Assembly (NCBI GenBank): GCA_015680685.1
Contig: MNCI01003467.1
Span: 724,162-788,161, forward strand
DNA length: 64,000 nt
Source of the DNA: Gnetum montanum
Lineage: Eukaryota; Streptophyta; Gnetopsida; Gnetales; Gnetaceae
Reading direction: 5' to 3'
Part shown: positions 33,536 to 46,317 of the stretch, piece by piece
Layout of the letters: each line of letters begins with the position of its first letter
How positions within the stretch are numbered: position 1 is the stretch's first letter
Notes under the pieces: generated by a model
Databases searched by the model: none
Told to the model about the DNA's origin: nothing
What the model saw: only the letters and a program-made list of their open reading frames with translations
Translations under genes and position numbers: made by a program

Positions 33536-36263
33536 ATGGCCCCAAAATGAGGTGCACAAGGAGAACCCTCACAACAAGTAATCAAGCATCCACGAGGTGG
33601 CTGAGGCCAACAAGGCAAATGTGCAGAGCACAAGGAGTAGGAAGCCCAATCATTAAACATTCATCAAGAGGCTCTTATCATAGGATAATTGGCTTAAGGA
33701 GAGGCTACAAAATTGAGGCTCCCATGTAGGGACAACATCTCACATTGTCCCCTGAATGTCTTGAGGTCATTCAAGAAAAGCCCACATTGACCATGATCAT
33801 TGTGGAGATGAAGTTTCGGCCATTTATGGAGTTTTCTCTAGAAGTAGTTTAGATGCAACTTCAGAAATTACCTCTGTGGCCCATTCTTTCAAATAGTGGT
33901 AAGTGGTAGCTTGGCAGGACTTACCAATTCTAGCATAATAAAGATGAAGGCACCACTGTCAAAATTTGTAGAGTCAATGTCTCATTCTTAGTCAAGGCAA
34001 TTGTAGTAGCCCTTAATCTACCAAATAAGGGGGCTAAGGTAGCCCATCTATCAACCATATCTAACCTTGATACCAAAAAACTATGGTTGAACTAAGCATA
34101 TGGCAAGGAAGACAAAACATATAATAAACTAACTTTGGAGGAAAGGACATACTTCAAGATTGGTACATACCATATCTTTCCACCCAAAGGGCTTAATAGG
34201 ATTTCAACATATGTATCCAGGGGAAGTGCTATCTTAATGGAAAAATACATGGCCAATCTTCCCCATTTCTACTTCACTGAAATTCAGAGGTAGTTTGAGG
34301 AGAAAAAGCTAGGGAACCCAACACTCCCATTCCATTGCCTAATCAGAAGGCTATGCAAGCATACTGGAATCATGTGGTGCATAAATGATATCCCCAGAAA
34401 AGCTTAGAATGCTTCCTTCACAAAGTTTCTCAAACCTACCACACCAAGGAAAGACCTTGGTGAAGAATAAGAACTAGAGAAGGAAGCAGAACTAGAAACA
34501 TAAGTACAACATGAGCCCACACATTACCCTAAGACACAAGCTCCACCACCACAATATTATAGATCATCAATGAGCCATCTATAAAAAATCACTAGAGATA
34601 TCAGTTGGGAAACCATAGATGAGTATAATCTCTTTAGAGTAATCAATGATGTCATATAGCCCACCATTTCAACCAATAAAATAAGGAGAGAGATCTTGTT
34701 GCAATCAAGAGGAGGATACCAATGGTCTAGGAGAATCTCTAAAAATTCCACATCCTTCCAAGTGATGCTTGAAACTGGAGAAGATGCTACAGTTATGGTA
34801 ATGTAACAGTAGGATTTAGTGGGTGTAGCAAAAGTGATTATAGGTCACATTAAGGAATCATTTAATGTACCTATTATGCCCTCAATAGATCTTACTAGGA
34901 CCAAAGCTGCATAGATGTTGTCTAGGACTTCAATTACTCCTATGGTACATGAGGATGTGCTAAATTGCTTGCTCCAGATAATGAAAGTGATGATCACCAT
35001 GTTTGACATCCCCAATGATGTCCCTATAGCACATTCATATCTCATAGCCACCAAAGAGAAGTTGATCAAGGCTAAAGTTAGGGTAAAGCATGCAGAAGTG
35101 AAAGTGCAAATATTACAATAAGAGTTAGCCACCTTGATAGTTGAATGAGGGGATCCTACCCAGTTTGTTGCACCTAACTAGCTAGAACAATTCAAGATAG
35201 AGTAGCTAGCCAAGCTAACTAAGGAGAACAAAGCTATAGAGCAATAAAAAGAGATGGTGATCTAGAATGCCTATGCTATTGATGCACAATCCTATGCATA
35301 CAAAAAGGCATTGACCACAGTGCAAGAAGAAAATAAGCATCTTGTCACTAATAAGTCAAGGTTGACCTTAGTTGAAAAGCAAAAGAATATTCTAGAAGAA
35401 AGTATCCACCAGTTAAGGGAACAACTAGTGAGGGTCAACTAGGATATCAATAAATTGGACAAGGGAAAAAAAACCCTCTCAATGGAGGAGATCTATGCTA
35501 TTTGACAAAAATCCGCAATTGAAATCAACACGTGGCAAAGTGAGGCCAAGAAGCATGAGAAATTGAAAGAACACTTCTATGACCAGGTAGGCATGTATAA
35601 GAAAATAAATGAAAAGGAAATCCAAATGCCTAAAGCCCACATTGGGTTCCTATCAACACAAAATCCTAGGTGGCAGCCAATTTTGGATAGCTATGCACTA
35701 GTCCAGTAGGCAAAAGTAAAGAATAAAGACATGTAGATCAAAGATTTGAAGTAATACATGGCATTGCCTAACCTCAGATATCCCAACATTGCCATGTTAA
35801 TAGTAGGTTGGCCTTGGAATGAGATGAAGAAATAGGTAGCAACCACTTATTCATTATATGAGAAAGAGTTTGTGGATAGAAAAGATGCTTTGAAAAAGCT
35901 CCTTGTGGCAAACTTGCAATTGAAAGTGGTTAAAGCTATCTACCATGGACAAAAGGATGTTGCCTTAGACCTAGCTAGGAGATTAATAGATTATCAAGAA
36001 TTAAAAGAGAAAGCTAGGGCCTTTGAGAAAGAATGATGGTAGTTTGTGGCTTGGTATGTGAAGGCCAATAAGATGTTCTACAACTACGATGCCCTTAGGA
36101 TGTATTGGCACTAGCACACATTAGTTCAACAACCTAGATGATACATGACCCAAAAACAAAAGAGGAAAAATTACATCCATTGATTGATTGCTACAAATTT
36201 CACAAGCCTAGCAACAAAGGAAAGCATTTGATGGAAGAGCCACTACCTCCAGGAACTACATGA
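33536..36263 (+). pseudogene. Family A ORF2 (A2)
   Basis: It is collinear with A1 ORF2: ATG at 33536 (MAPK), LWPILSN and a FHPKGL region, VNVSF-like motif near 33975, LPFHCLIRRLCKHTG near 34325, PPP linker near 34545, then the coiled-coil half and the end PLPPGTT with TGA at 36261-36263. It is slightly more decayed than A1, with more than 25 stops. Reading frames of 60-70 codons on either strand within it are shadows. Confidence 0.7.
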
Positions 36264-36454
36264 GCTTTCCCAATTTTACATCTTATAATATTGTGTTCCA
36301 ATTTTTGTGAAACACCACTATGGCATGTAAGAGTCAATTATTTTTGTTGTTTTTTAAGTTAGTCAATAATTCCATACCTTCTCAATATTTTGTAAAGAAC
36401 TTGTTCCTCATTTTTTTTAACTCAAGGACAAGTTTTCATTTAGTCATGGCGGTA

Positions 36455-37296
36455 TGATGAGTTATGAATTTGTTGGCCCTAATATTGGATATCCGATATC
36501 GGAGCCCACGAAGAAATGTCAAATATCCGATATTGCCTCCTCCATGCTATCCTATAAATATAGCACTTGGATACATGGTTGAGAAAAAATAATTTTAGTT
36601 TCAGTTTTCAGTTAGCTTCTTTGTAGATTGTTTTTTTAGTCTTGTTATTTCCTAGTGCATGCCCATAGTGTGATGTTTATGATTATATGGTACTTTTCTT
36701 CAATTGTGATGTACTTGGGCACGTTACATGACTGGAAATAAAGATTGAGCACTTAGACTCATTATTTCTTTAATTATTTAATTGTTTAGTTATTTACTAT
36801 TTTTTTAGTTAAATGTTTTCATTTATTGCTATTTACTATTCCTGTTATTAAGTAAAATGAGTATGCCTTAATCGTGAGTGCTTAAGTGTAATTACCTAGT
36901 GACCCAATAGTGTGTCATTTGGCAAGTCTAGTAACATACATTTGGTAATCTGAGCAGTAGCTATATGAAGTCCAAGGTGTGTACAGTCTATTAGGGATGG
37001 ATACTCATCATACATAGGTGAGTTTAGGTTTTACTTTCCATTGTTCATTAGCTTAATGAATTTAGTTCTTTATTGTCATTAGGAGCAACATAGGATTAGA
37101 TAACATCATATGCCTCACTTGGGACTCAACCATACATGAAAAAGCTACTACTAGTCCAAGTTGGAAGACAATGAATTTCAATCAAGGCATAATGATCTAG
37201 ATGCCACAACTAGTCCCATCCACAAAATTCGACCAAATCATGCATGAATGCTTATGATTCGTATGGTTGGACATAGGGGTACCTCGCCACTCATCA
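36455..37296 (+). mobile_element. Family A 3' LTR (A2, right end of composite)
   Basis: 842 bases, TGATGAG to ACTCATCA, preceded by ATGGCGGTA. It has the short U3 type of the first LTR (both share a GTTGRCCCTAATAT start region missing from the middle LTR). TATA box at 36553-36560. Confidence 0.9.
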
Positions 37297-37301
37297 ACCT
37301 C
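37297..37301 (+). repeat. Right target-site duplication of the A1-A2 composite
   Basis: ACCTC; pairs with ACCTA at 20759-20763. Confidence 0.6.
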
Positions 37302-37625
37302 AAAATAAGAAAACTTAAATTTCAACTAGGAGATAAGGTTCTCTACTAAAATCCCATACATGTACCCCAATGCATAAAATTTTAAACATTATGAAAAGGA
37401 TCTAATATTATTCATACAACTTTTCAATCTTGGACCATGATGATTTACCACCCTATTATCTCAGATAAATAGTTATTGATCAATATGGAACAAGTTAAAC
37501 CTTTCCTAAAATCAAGGGTAACTAGTGGCAAGAATACCTCAATTGATGGCCAAGCACATTTTTTCATTTAGATCTCCTCCTTCCAACTCAGTCATAAGGG
37601 ATATGGCCATCCATCCTAAGATCTT
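37302..37625 (+). pseudogene. pol: Integrase C-terminal tail of A' pol
   Basis: Reading continues from 20763: KLKFQLGDKVLYYK, a HYEKDLI stretch equivalent to the NYEGPYLI region of related integrases, and an NMEQVKPFL end near 37485. A stop at about 37617 follows SHKGYGHPS, which resembles the end of the family A gag ORFs (SYGGYPQF in A4). Several stops. Confidence 0.65.
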
Positions 37626-39505
37626 GTAGTAGCTTCTTAATTTTTTAACTTTTTTTACATCATTCTTTATACATTTCTCATTTTTTGAATATTTTGCAAC
37701 TTATTTTATATATTTTTTCTTGTTTAATTTTCCTTACATGTGTTTTCTTCTTTATTAAACATTAGGACTATGGTGCTTAATACAACTACTAATTACTGGA
37801 AGTTCAATTGAACTATACTTCATGTCTAGATTGATTATTCAATAACTAGATTTTATCTTTGAATTATGACATCAATTAATGAAACATTGATTTTATTATG
37901 ATATCAAGTAGTGAGCTCATGTCATTCACCCATTCCACTCAACTTCATTGAGTTCTTTCATCTTGGAAGCATGAGTTCCTTTCTTAACTGCAACTTATAA
38001 AAGAATCAATGACCTTGATACTTATAGACTTAGAATGAATCAAGTGGAATGAATAAGGATGTGGCTTCAATGGGACATATCACATTTTGTACTTTACCTT
38101 CTTGAGTTTTATGGGTATTCTCATTGATCGCTCACCATTCCTACTATTGATCACTAACAAGAACAATGGCTTTCTATGGTATGGTTCCCATAAAAAAGCA
38201 ACAAACATGGGAATTCAAAGCAAATCCTTTAGACACAATAATAGGCTACAAGCATTGGTTATGAGACTAGAAAGACATGTTTCCCATGCCTAAAGGCACC
38301 TCTCTAACTAACGTCCTTTCTAACTTTCTACTTTTCTTTTCTTCTCTATTAAAATGATGGGTGATCTTTGGGTGTGGTCATCAATCTGGAGGATTGAATG
38401 GTCTCAATGTGCCAATGCAAAGTCTAGAAGTGGATGAACTTGGTTTTGACTAAGGATGGGATAGTATTAGGTCACCTTAACCACATGTTTCACAATAATT
38501 TCATGTGATTGAAATGCAAGGCTACATTCCCACTTTCTCTCTCTTCCCCCATCATTTACTCTTGTCATCCATGACATCACTACCTCCTTTCATGATTAAT
38601 TAATGTGTTTCTTTTAGTATGTTCTAATCCTATGATGCTTTCCTGTGTGGATTTGATTTTTAATAGTCCATGATCATTAATAATCCTTAGTGCTTATATA
38701 CTCTTAGGTATGAGGGCATGTAAGGGAATAAATGGCATGAGCCTACTATAGGGAGGCTACACTTGCATACTCTTTGGTTTGGTTCCATTAAAATTCCTTT
38801 TCCTTAGTTATTTTACATTCAATTCCATCATTTTGCATAATAAACATCCAAGTTTTCAATCCTTGGCATATTTAATTCTCTCTAAAATCTTCTTCTTCTA
38901 AGCCAATCTCATGTCCTCTTCCATGATTTGTCATCATTCTGGGCTTTTCTAGCTTCCTTTTGACCCTAATTTTATCTTGAAACTCTTCCAAAATACTTAG
39001 TTTTTTACATGTGAAAAATTACTGTACATAGTTGTGTCAACACATCATCATTGACACAATACAAAAACACTTTATATGTGCATTGATACTTAGGCATTCT
39101 TCACATTTGCATCTCAACACAAGGTGAGTTTTTGACATTTTCAAATCCCAAATATCTTCTAAGCACTATAACTTCCACATTACATGTCTAATTAACCTTG
39201 TTTTTCAATCCCCTAGTTGCTAAAGGTAAGCTTTACATTGTGGGCACCATAAAACTTTAGTTTATGATGAAATTTTAAAAAAAACTTAATCTAATTTCCC
39301 AATATTTAATCATTAAAATAATATTAAAAATCCTACTTAAACCAACTTAAATCTTACAAACAAACTCTGGTAGACAATGAATAAAATAATGAACCTACCA
39401 ATATCACAAATGAACCTAAGTGTAACCTAACCAAATGACAAATGTATCAAAAAGGAATTAAAGGTTATACATTGATTGCTAATCCTTGATTACATTTATG
39501 ATCAC
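37626..39505 (+). other. Spacer between pol and ORF2 (A')
   Basis: It is a diverged form of the family A spacer: T-rich zone (37635-37760), AAGACATGTTTCCCATGCCTAA near 38270, GAGCCTACTATAGGGAGGCT near 38730. Near 39030-39095 CATTGAT words and TTTATATG resemble the A' LTR U3 (42600-42676). No gene recognised. Confidence 0.5.
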
Positions 39506-42330
39506 AGAGGGCACCAAAGAGGGGAGCACTAGTGAGAGGACCTTCCCAACCAAGGGAGAAGCAGCCATAATGAGAAAGGGACTAGCACTATCCACAATAG
39601 CCCCAAGAGCAAGAAGCTAAAGAAACTTATGCAACAAAACCTCTTTGGGAAGATCATGAAGTAGAATCTATTTGATAAATTCCCACTATTAAAACTAGCC
39701 AATATATGCAAGATGAAGCACCAAGGCCAAGGCCTAACCTAGAGTTCACATTTACAAAGGCCTACCTTGAAAATATTCGAACTAAGGAGGTTCAAAATTC
39801 AGTTCTCTAGGAACCTAACTTTGGATCCTTCTTGGAATTGATGCCCAAAGAAATCCACAGACAATTATAGGGATCTCCTATGTGGCCCATTCTCTTCTCT
39901 AGTGGAGAATGGTACATGAGGGAAACCTACATGTTTTGGAACAACCGGTAGGGAGATGTATTGGTTAAGATCAAAGACATCACCATCTCCTACTCAGTTG
40001 AGGCCATTGTGAAGGCCCTTAGGTTGCCTAACACTAGGGTAAATTTGTTAAAGATATCCACCTAGGTCAACCCTGAAGCCAAGAAAGAGTGGACCTAGTG
40101 TTACTATGGGGTGGACCACAAGGAGTACAAGGTACTCAAAAAGGCAAAGCATGTGTATTTCAAAATTGGGGCCTATCAACTAAACCTAACAATGAGGCCC
40201 CACAAGGTCACAACCTTCTCTACCCATGCATGCATCATCCTAAGCAATAAATTCCTTGTCAACCTTCCTTAGCCCATCTATCTGAAAATAAAGAAATGGT
40301 TTAAAGAAAATGAAAGAGGAAGGAAGAAACTTCCATTTCCATGCCTCATTCACAAACTTTTCAAGAGGAGAGGCATAGCATGCTATGCAAATGGCACACT
40401 CCATCATTCTCTTGCCACATCTTAGTAGGAGATGATGAAAGATAGAGCAGCTACAAAGTTATAGGAAGAGAAGCAACCACCACCACCACCTACGAGGGAT
40501 ACCATGCCAGAAGAATGTTTAGTTATAAAGAGGCTTTGAAAGCTTTATGAGTAGTATCTACAGCAACAACAAGGCTCAGCAGGTGGTAGAGAGTCAATGG
40601 TTTACCATCTAGCATTAAGCCATCTCAACAAGATCACCAAGACCATCAACTGCGTAGAGGAAACTCCCCTACTCTTCTCAACACAACGAATGTAGGCAAT
40701 CACAAGAACAAATCCTAGCACTCAAGAATTTATGGTGTTCATCCCTAGATAATAATTCCCTAATATCTCTAGAAATGCTATAATTTTCTCAGTGCACCTG
40801 GAGGAAGGTGAGGGAGTGTATCTTGGTGATGTAGCATCATGAATAGGAGACAATGATGTAGGTGGTGGTTGATAGGGTGAAAAAGGTCTTAAATGCTCTT
40901 GTGGTAGCAATACCAAAAATTTCTATCACAGTAGATGTTCAAGAATTCACAAGAGTAAGAAGTGATTGATTAACTATAGCCTAACATAAGGAGAAGTTGG
41001 AAATACTAGTAGAAACTGGGTAACCACTTCCTAAGATCTTTGATTTCCTAGATGAAATCATAGCAACCTAGTTAGAGCTACTAGAGAAAAAGGGAAAAGT
41101 GATCATTGCTAATGTCTAACTATAAGTAGCCACCATTGAGAATTAATCGTTGTTTGTTGAAGTTGCAGAGTTACAAGCTAGTCTCTCCAATCCTACCATT
41201 CTCAACCCAGACCTCACATGAGCTAAATCTTTTCAATAGCTTATCAAAGAATCAAAGAGGTTGAGAATGTGAAGGAGATTACAGTATTTGATGCCTCCTT
41301 ATTAAAAGTATTGGAATTCAACACCAATAAGGATCTGGCTCAAGTCCACAAAGAAAACTTGATTCTCACCAAGGTCATTCATTGCCTATGCAATGTTGAG
41401 CAATAAAAATATCAAATGGTTGAAATCATTCGATAGCAGCAGACCAACTAACCAAGGTGAACCTTGACCTAAGAAGGTTGGCAGCAAAAAAATGAAATCT
41501 CTTGATGGAGAAAGTCTAAGAACTTCACTAGAAAATGATCATTGAGATAGTTGCTTAGAGAAATGGGTCAAAAAATTATTATAGGGACTAGGTCCAACTC
41601 CTCAAGGAGGTGAATGAAAAGGAGATATAATTGACTAAGGAAAAGATGAACAAGACCCTCCAACAACTCCAACAAAAGGATGATGTATGGCCACTAATCT
41701 TTAATAGCTTAAATACATATAACAAAGCTAAAATCTACATAAAGGAGTTGCTAATCGAGGAGATGATAGAATATATGGAACTTGCCAACCTTTCATACAC
41801 AAACTTGGCTATGTTGACTATAGGAAGGCTAGGAATAGAATTCAAGAAATAAGTAACTATTTCTTACCTCTTGTATGAGGAAGAATTCAAACACAACAAG
41901 GAGAAAAAACAATAGTTGAAGATAGCCAATGCAAAGCTTGAACTTCTTAGAAGTTGATTCACTGATCAATGATTAGTTGCTGAGAACTTGACCAAAAGAA
42001 TGAATGACTACCATAAGCTGCAAAACCTTGTCAAGGTGTTTGATATCCAATGTAAATAATGCATAGCATGGTTTGGAAATTCCAAGGAGATGTTCCCTAT
42101 AATGTCATGCCCATGGGATATCCCACACCAACCCACATTGGAAAAGTTGTGTGGACTACATACAATCCACAGATCAAGGAAGAGAAGATGAAACCATTGT
42201 TGGATGCCTTCAGACTTTCACCACCAACAGTAGTAGCAGTAGGATAGCCTTAGCTACCTCCACCACCATGAGCATTAGAGCCTAATGAGGTACCTTTAGC
42301 ACTCCAAGAGCCTTCACCTCCTAGCACTAT
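39506..42330 (+). pseudogene. Diverged ORF2 of A'
   Basis: It starts where other copies have MAPK, but ATG is AGG here. The PF20167-like pattern is clear: MWPILFSSGEWYMRETYMFW near 39890, ITISYSVEAIVKALRLPNT near 39985, a KHVYFKIGAYQL stretch near 40150 and KKLPFPCLIHKLFKRRGI near 40330. A PPPPP linker (40480) and a long coiled-coil half follow; the piece at 41631-41852 is open (73 codons). The product end is near 42330. It confirms that ORF2 belongs to the Athila-like lineage and not only to the pol-less members. Confidence 0.65.
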
Positions 42331-42569
42331 TTGAATTTTGCCTTGTTTTCAACAATATAAGAGAACCTACTACCATTTTTTGTAAGGGTGCTCAATTTTC
42401 TTATCATGGATACCAATTTTGTAATTCTATACAATCTGGAACTTAGAGTCATTTGGTTAGTTGGTTAGTCTATTATTTTTAGTTAATAAATTCCATACTT
42501 CAATTTTTTAAGAAGCTCGATCCTACTTTTTTCCACTTGATGAAGTGTTTTCACTCAGTCATGGGGGTA

Positions 42570-43457
42570 TGATGAAATGTACTCAACTGGTTGTGCCAAT
42601 AAGAATTTGTCAATGTATCCCCATTGATGCCTAGTCACATGCATCGATGTATATACAAGTCAAGCATATATAAATACGTCTACCCACCACATTTATGGCA
42701 TGTTAGGTTAGTAGAGTAGTGAAGCCCATGTGGTTTTTTGGTTCTAGAATTTGAATATTTTTCCCTCTGAGTGTCCATAGTGTAAAGGAAAACGATTTTA
42801 TGGAACTTTATCTGAGCACTATGTACCTAAAAACATTGGCATAACTAGCAATAAAGTCAAGATTTCTTGCATTCATTATAACACTTGAATTATATTAAAT
42901 TGTTCTTAATTAACACTTTACTTTACTTTACTTTAACACATTTTACATTCCATGTTATAGTAATTAAAATAATTAATATAATCAACAATGAACACCTAAG
43001 GATGACCACTTCAATCATAATGTATAATCCTTGGTAATCCTAGCAATGGCCATTTGGTATGCCTAGTAATTGTTACTTAGTAACCTAGTGTGTTAATATG
43101 AGTTCAAGCTATGTATGACAAGTGGGTATAGATACTTATGTTAGGATAGTTAGCCCTTAGAGACGTTGGATAGTTAAAATAATTAATCATTCATCATTCA
43201 TTATTTCACTAGAACTTAGGATAAGAAAATATATAAAAACAAAAACAAAAATGAATATCATATGCCTTAACTCACACTTAATTGTACATAAGAGCATACA
43301 CAAGTAAGAGTTAGGAAGATAATGATCACATAACCCTTAGGTTCATAGTCTTTTTCTATAGGCAAACTTAGGAACTAAGTCCACAGAATTCGACTAGATG
43401 GCTAGTGTACACTTGTGATTCATATGGCTAGGCATAGGGTATACTTGCTGCTCATCA
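42570..43457 (+). mobile_element. A' 3' LTR (diverged family A type)
   Basis: 888 bases, TGATGAAATG to GCTCATCA, preceded by the same TCATGGGGGTA tract as family A. U3 has CATTGATG, CATCGATG and CAATGTAT words in place of GATATC, then TATAAATA at 42669-42676. R-U5 words (GTAATCC, ACTTGTGATTCATATGG) are shared with family A. Confidence 0.85.
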
Positions 43458-46317
43458 GTGGGGTATCATCACTACTTCAAAACCTTTGTTCTCATAATTC
43501 ACATTTTCAAGGATGGGAAAGCTAATGGAGGAATACCTCCCATTTTGTAATTGCTATTTTTTACATATAACTACTTTACAAGTCATAGGAGGAATCTACT
43601 CTCCAAGTTTGAATTTGATTAAAGGTCATTTGGAATTTTTTTTTTTTAGTTGAGTAGATTGTTGTAGTTAAGTACAACCTACAACTAGTTCTAATGAGGG
43701 ATTACAAGCTATTTGTGACTTGTAGTGGCTCACAATTAGCTCAAATTTTATTTATATTTTTTTAATTTTTGATGCTGGCTTTATATAGGTCCCATGTGAC
43801 TCACATAGGATCATAGAATACCCAAGATGATGTAAACTATATGGTGCTTTCTGGTTTTTGTTTTTTTTTTTAATGAAATGTGAAGCACTACCACCTACAA
43901 TGCCTTTCCACTAAGAGAAAATTATTCTTGACTTTTTTTGGCTTAATAGGACTATGACTCTAATGCAACTCATAGCAAGTCATAGTCAAAATGGTCTATG
44001 AGAAGGTGCAACTTGTAGCATCTCAAAAAAAGCTACCAAAAATTTTTAAAAAATTTTTAAATTCTAAAGTAAACAGGGGTTTGAAAAAGCTATCTACAAA
44101 TCATTGTATGGATTATGTAATTAGGGCTTTTAATCATTCTTGATTATTACTTATCTAGAGAGGAATTCTTAAGGTAATTGTGTGAAGTTTCATAATCAAT
44201 TGAGAATTTTTTTAAAGCAATTTTATCTTTATCTTCTAACTTATGGTGAGGGTTATTAAGCCTATGCTCTAGAATGTCATTGAGTTTTGAAAGGCTTTAT
44301 GTGTGAAAGACTTGACAATTTCTAGATCCTTATGATTTGTATGTTTATGAGCCCTTACTCTTATATTTTTTATGTATTTTCATTCATGCATATTAATAAA
44401 AGAGGTCTTTAGTAGTATTTTCCTTTGAACATGCATTAAAACTGAATTGTCAATATAATTTGATGTGATTAGATAGGGTTTTGGGATTTGATGTTTATAA
44501 ATGGTTCATTGAGTCTCCCAGGCCCTACTAGTTGATCATGGACACATTTAGGCATGACCAAAGTTTAAATTTAAAGTATTCAATGTGTTTTAGAAGGCAT
44601 TTTACTTATAAAAAATTCAAAATTTTAAATATCTTTTAAATAAAATGTAGTTTTTTTAAAAAAATCATTTATAAACATGTTGTTCTAATAATGTTTAATA
44701 TGTATAATTAAATTTAACCTATCAAATAAATTTGTTAACTTTCCTATTGACTTTGATCCTTAGGCATGATCACTTAAATAAAGACTCCAATAATTAAGAC
44801 TAAACACATACTATGTGTACTTGATAATTGAATACAATTGAAGAAAACATATTACAATAGGTTCACTACAATTACCAAAAATTTGTAATTTCTACCATTT
44901 TGTGTTACATACATATAGGTTAAATTGATCATAGTTGCATACCATAAACTACAAAAATAATATTAATGCTAAACAAAAACAAATTAGTGTAGATCATATA
45001 TCTAAAATTGACTAACAAATAGGAAAAACAACATGAAAAGTAAAAAAAATAATTTTATGGATTCAACTTAGGTATATAAACTTAGAATAGAAATAATGTT
45101 TTGAAAAATCAAGAGAGGAAAATTAATTGTCAGTAGGGAGAATGATTCTAGTCCTAACAATATTTGCATCACTTTCAACATTCATGCTTGAACTTAAAAT
45201 AGCAAAAGCATTTGGGGTAGTACTAGAAAGTTTTGATGAAGTACCAACTTTTGCAGGAGAGAAAGATCTACTAAAAAATGATAATATAAATGATCTATCA
45301 CAATTAACCCTAGTTAAAAATATTTGCTATTAGTGGTATGCCACTTCTCTTTAAGTTAACATTATTCTTGTTAGATTAGGAACAAAAATTCTCTTATGGG
45401 CAGTTTGTTTGAATTGATCAATACTTTCCTTAAAAATAATTCACAAAATCTTTTGTCTTCTTTGGTTGCTTCATTACCATTCGATCATTCTTATTATTGA
45501 TAGTAACTTGAATTTTTGTATCTTCAACTTTATATTATCTTTTACCATCCTAAACTTCAACATGTTTTTTTCTTTTCCTTAACATCTTATTTCTTGAGCA
45601 AAAAGTAAACATTAAACAAATATCCTTTATAATGAAAAAGTTGCAAGAATTAGGAAGACTATAATATGTAATTGGGTGAATATAAATGTTATTTTTTGCT
45701 TGTAATACTAATTTATATTTATGATTAGGAAGATTAATTTTAAAAAAATGTTTATAAAAATTTAATGATGTGGAAATAAATTCCATATGCTTAATGAGGC
45801 CAAGAATACTAACAATATCTTGCTCAACTTTCTTAAACATTAGCTGAAGATTAAATAACTCATTAAAACATGGAACCTTAGAATATTCTTCAGATTTGAC
45901 ATCAAAATTTAGAATTCAATTACAAATGTTCAACACAACATACTTATGTATAAATGATCCTATATCTAGATCATGCTACACTATTGAAGCATTGCCTATC
46001 TCAACAAGCGAAAAAAAAACCTAGAATAATACTTAGCATGAATAATAAGGTGTTATCCTAGTGGTTTGAATCTTGGCCTAGTAACCCTAGGTCACAAGTT
46101 TGATTCTACTAGGTAGCATTGAGTTATAAACTTCTATAAATCTTGGGGTATACCTATGCTTCACTTATTTTAGATTTCAATACCCCCTTGTTTTTGCTTC
46201 ATATCATTTAACTATAAATCAAAACTATTATTACAAGGAAGGTAGCATATGAAAAATGTTCCCAGATGTCATAGTAAACATTAAATTCTCATAACATTTA
46301 ATATCATGCATAATAAA
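43458..46317. other. AT-rich spacer, no gene recognised
   Basis: The first 20 bases (GTGGGGTATCATCACTACTT) weakly resemble the family A primer site, but no gag follows. The rest is A/T-rich with poly-T runs (43635, 43860). Two short frames were considered (45127-45333 plus, 45840-45550 minus, 96 codons); neither has a recognisable motif. A SINE candidate lies at 46045-46195. This is the only stretch over 2 kb without clear element coding. Confidence 0.5.
46045..46195 (+). mobile_element. tRNA-derived SINE candidate
   Basis: GTTATCCTAGTGGT (46052-46065) fits a polymerase III A box and GTTTGATTC (46098-46106) a B box, 40-45 bases apart as in tRNAs. A TTGAGTTATAAACTTCT region and a T-rich end follow, as in plant Au-like SINEs. 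No tRNA cloverleaf forms by eye, so a functional tRNA gene is unlikely. Confidence 0.5.

Larger units (their letters stand above)
20764..37296 (+). mobile_element. Composite of two family A elements (LTR-A1-LTR-A2-LTR)
   Basis: Three family A LTRs (20764-21605, 29108-29991, 36455-37296) separate two full internal regions in the same orientation. Each internal region has primer site, gag, spacer and ORF2 in that order. The outer ends carry a 4/5 target duplication and lie inside the integrase of A'. The whole therefore behaves as one insertion 16,533 bases long. Neither unit has protease, RT, RNase H or integrase, so both need a partner element. Confidence 0.85.

Noticed and set aside
20764-37296. 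Two independent neighbouring insertions
   Set aside because: The internal regions share one LTR, and only the outermost ends have matching flanking bases.
45127-45333. 68-codon ORF with a hydrophobic start resembling a signal peptide
   Set aside because: The frame begins at a TTG, has no ATG-led conserved form and no similarity that I recognise; chance is likely in AT-rich DNA.
46045-46120. tRNA gene
   Set aside because: A- and B-box words are present, but no acceptor stem or full cloverleaf could be formed by eye; a SINE explains it better.
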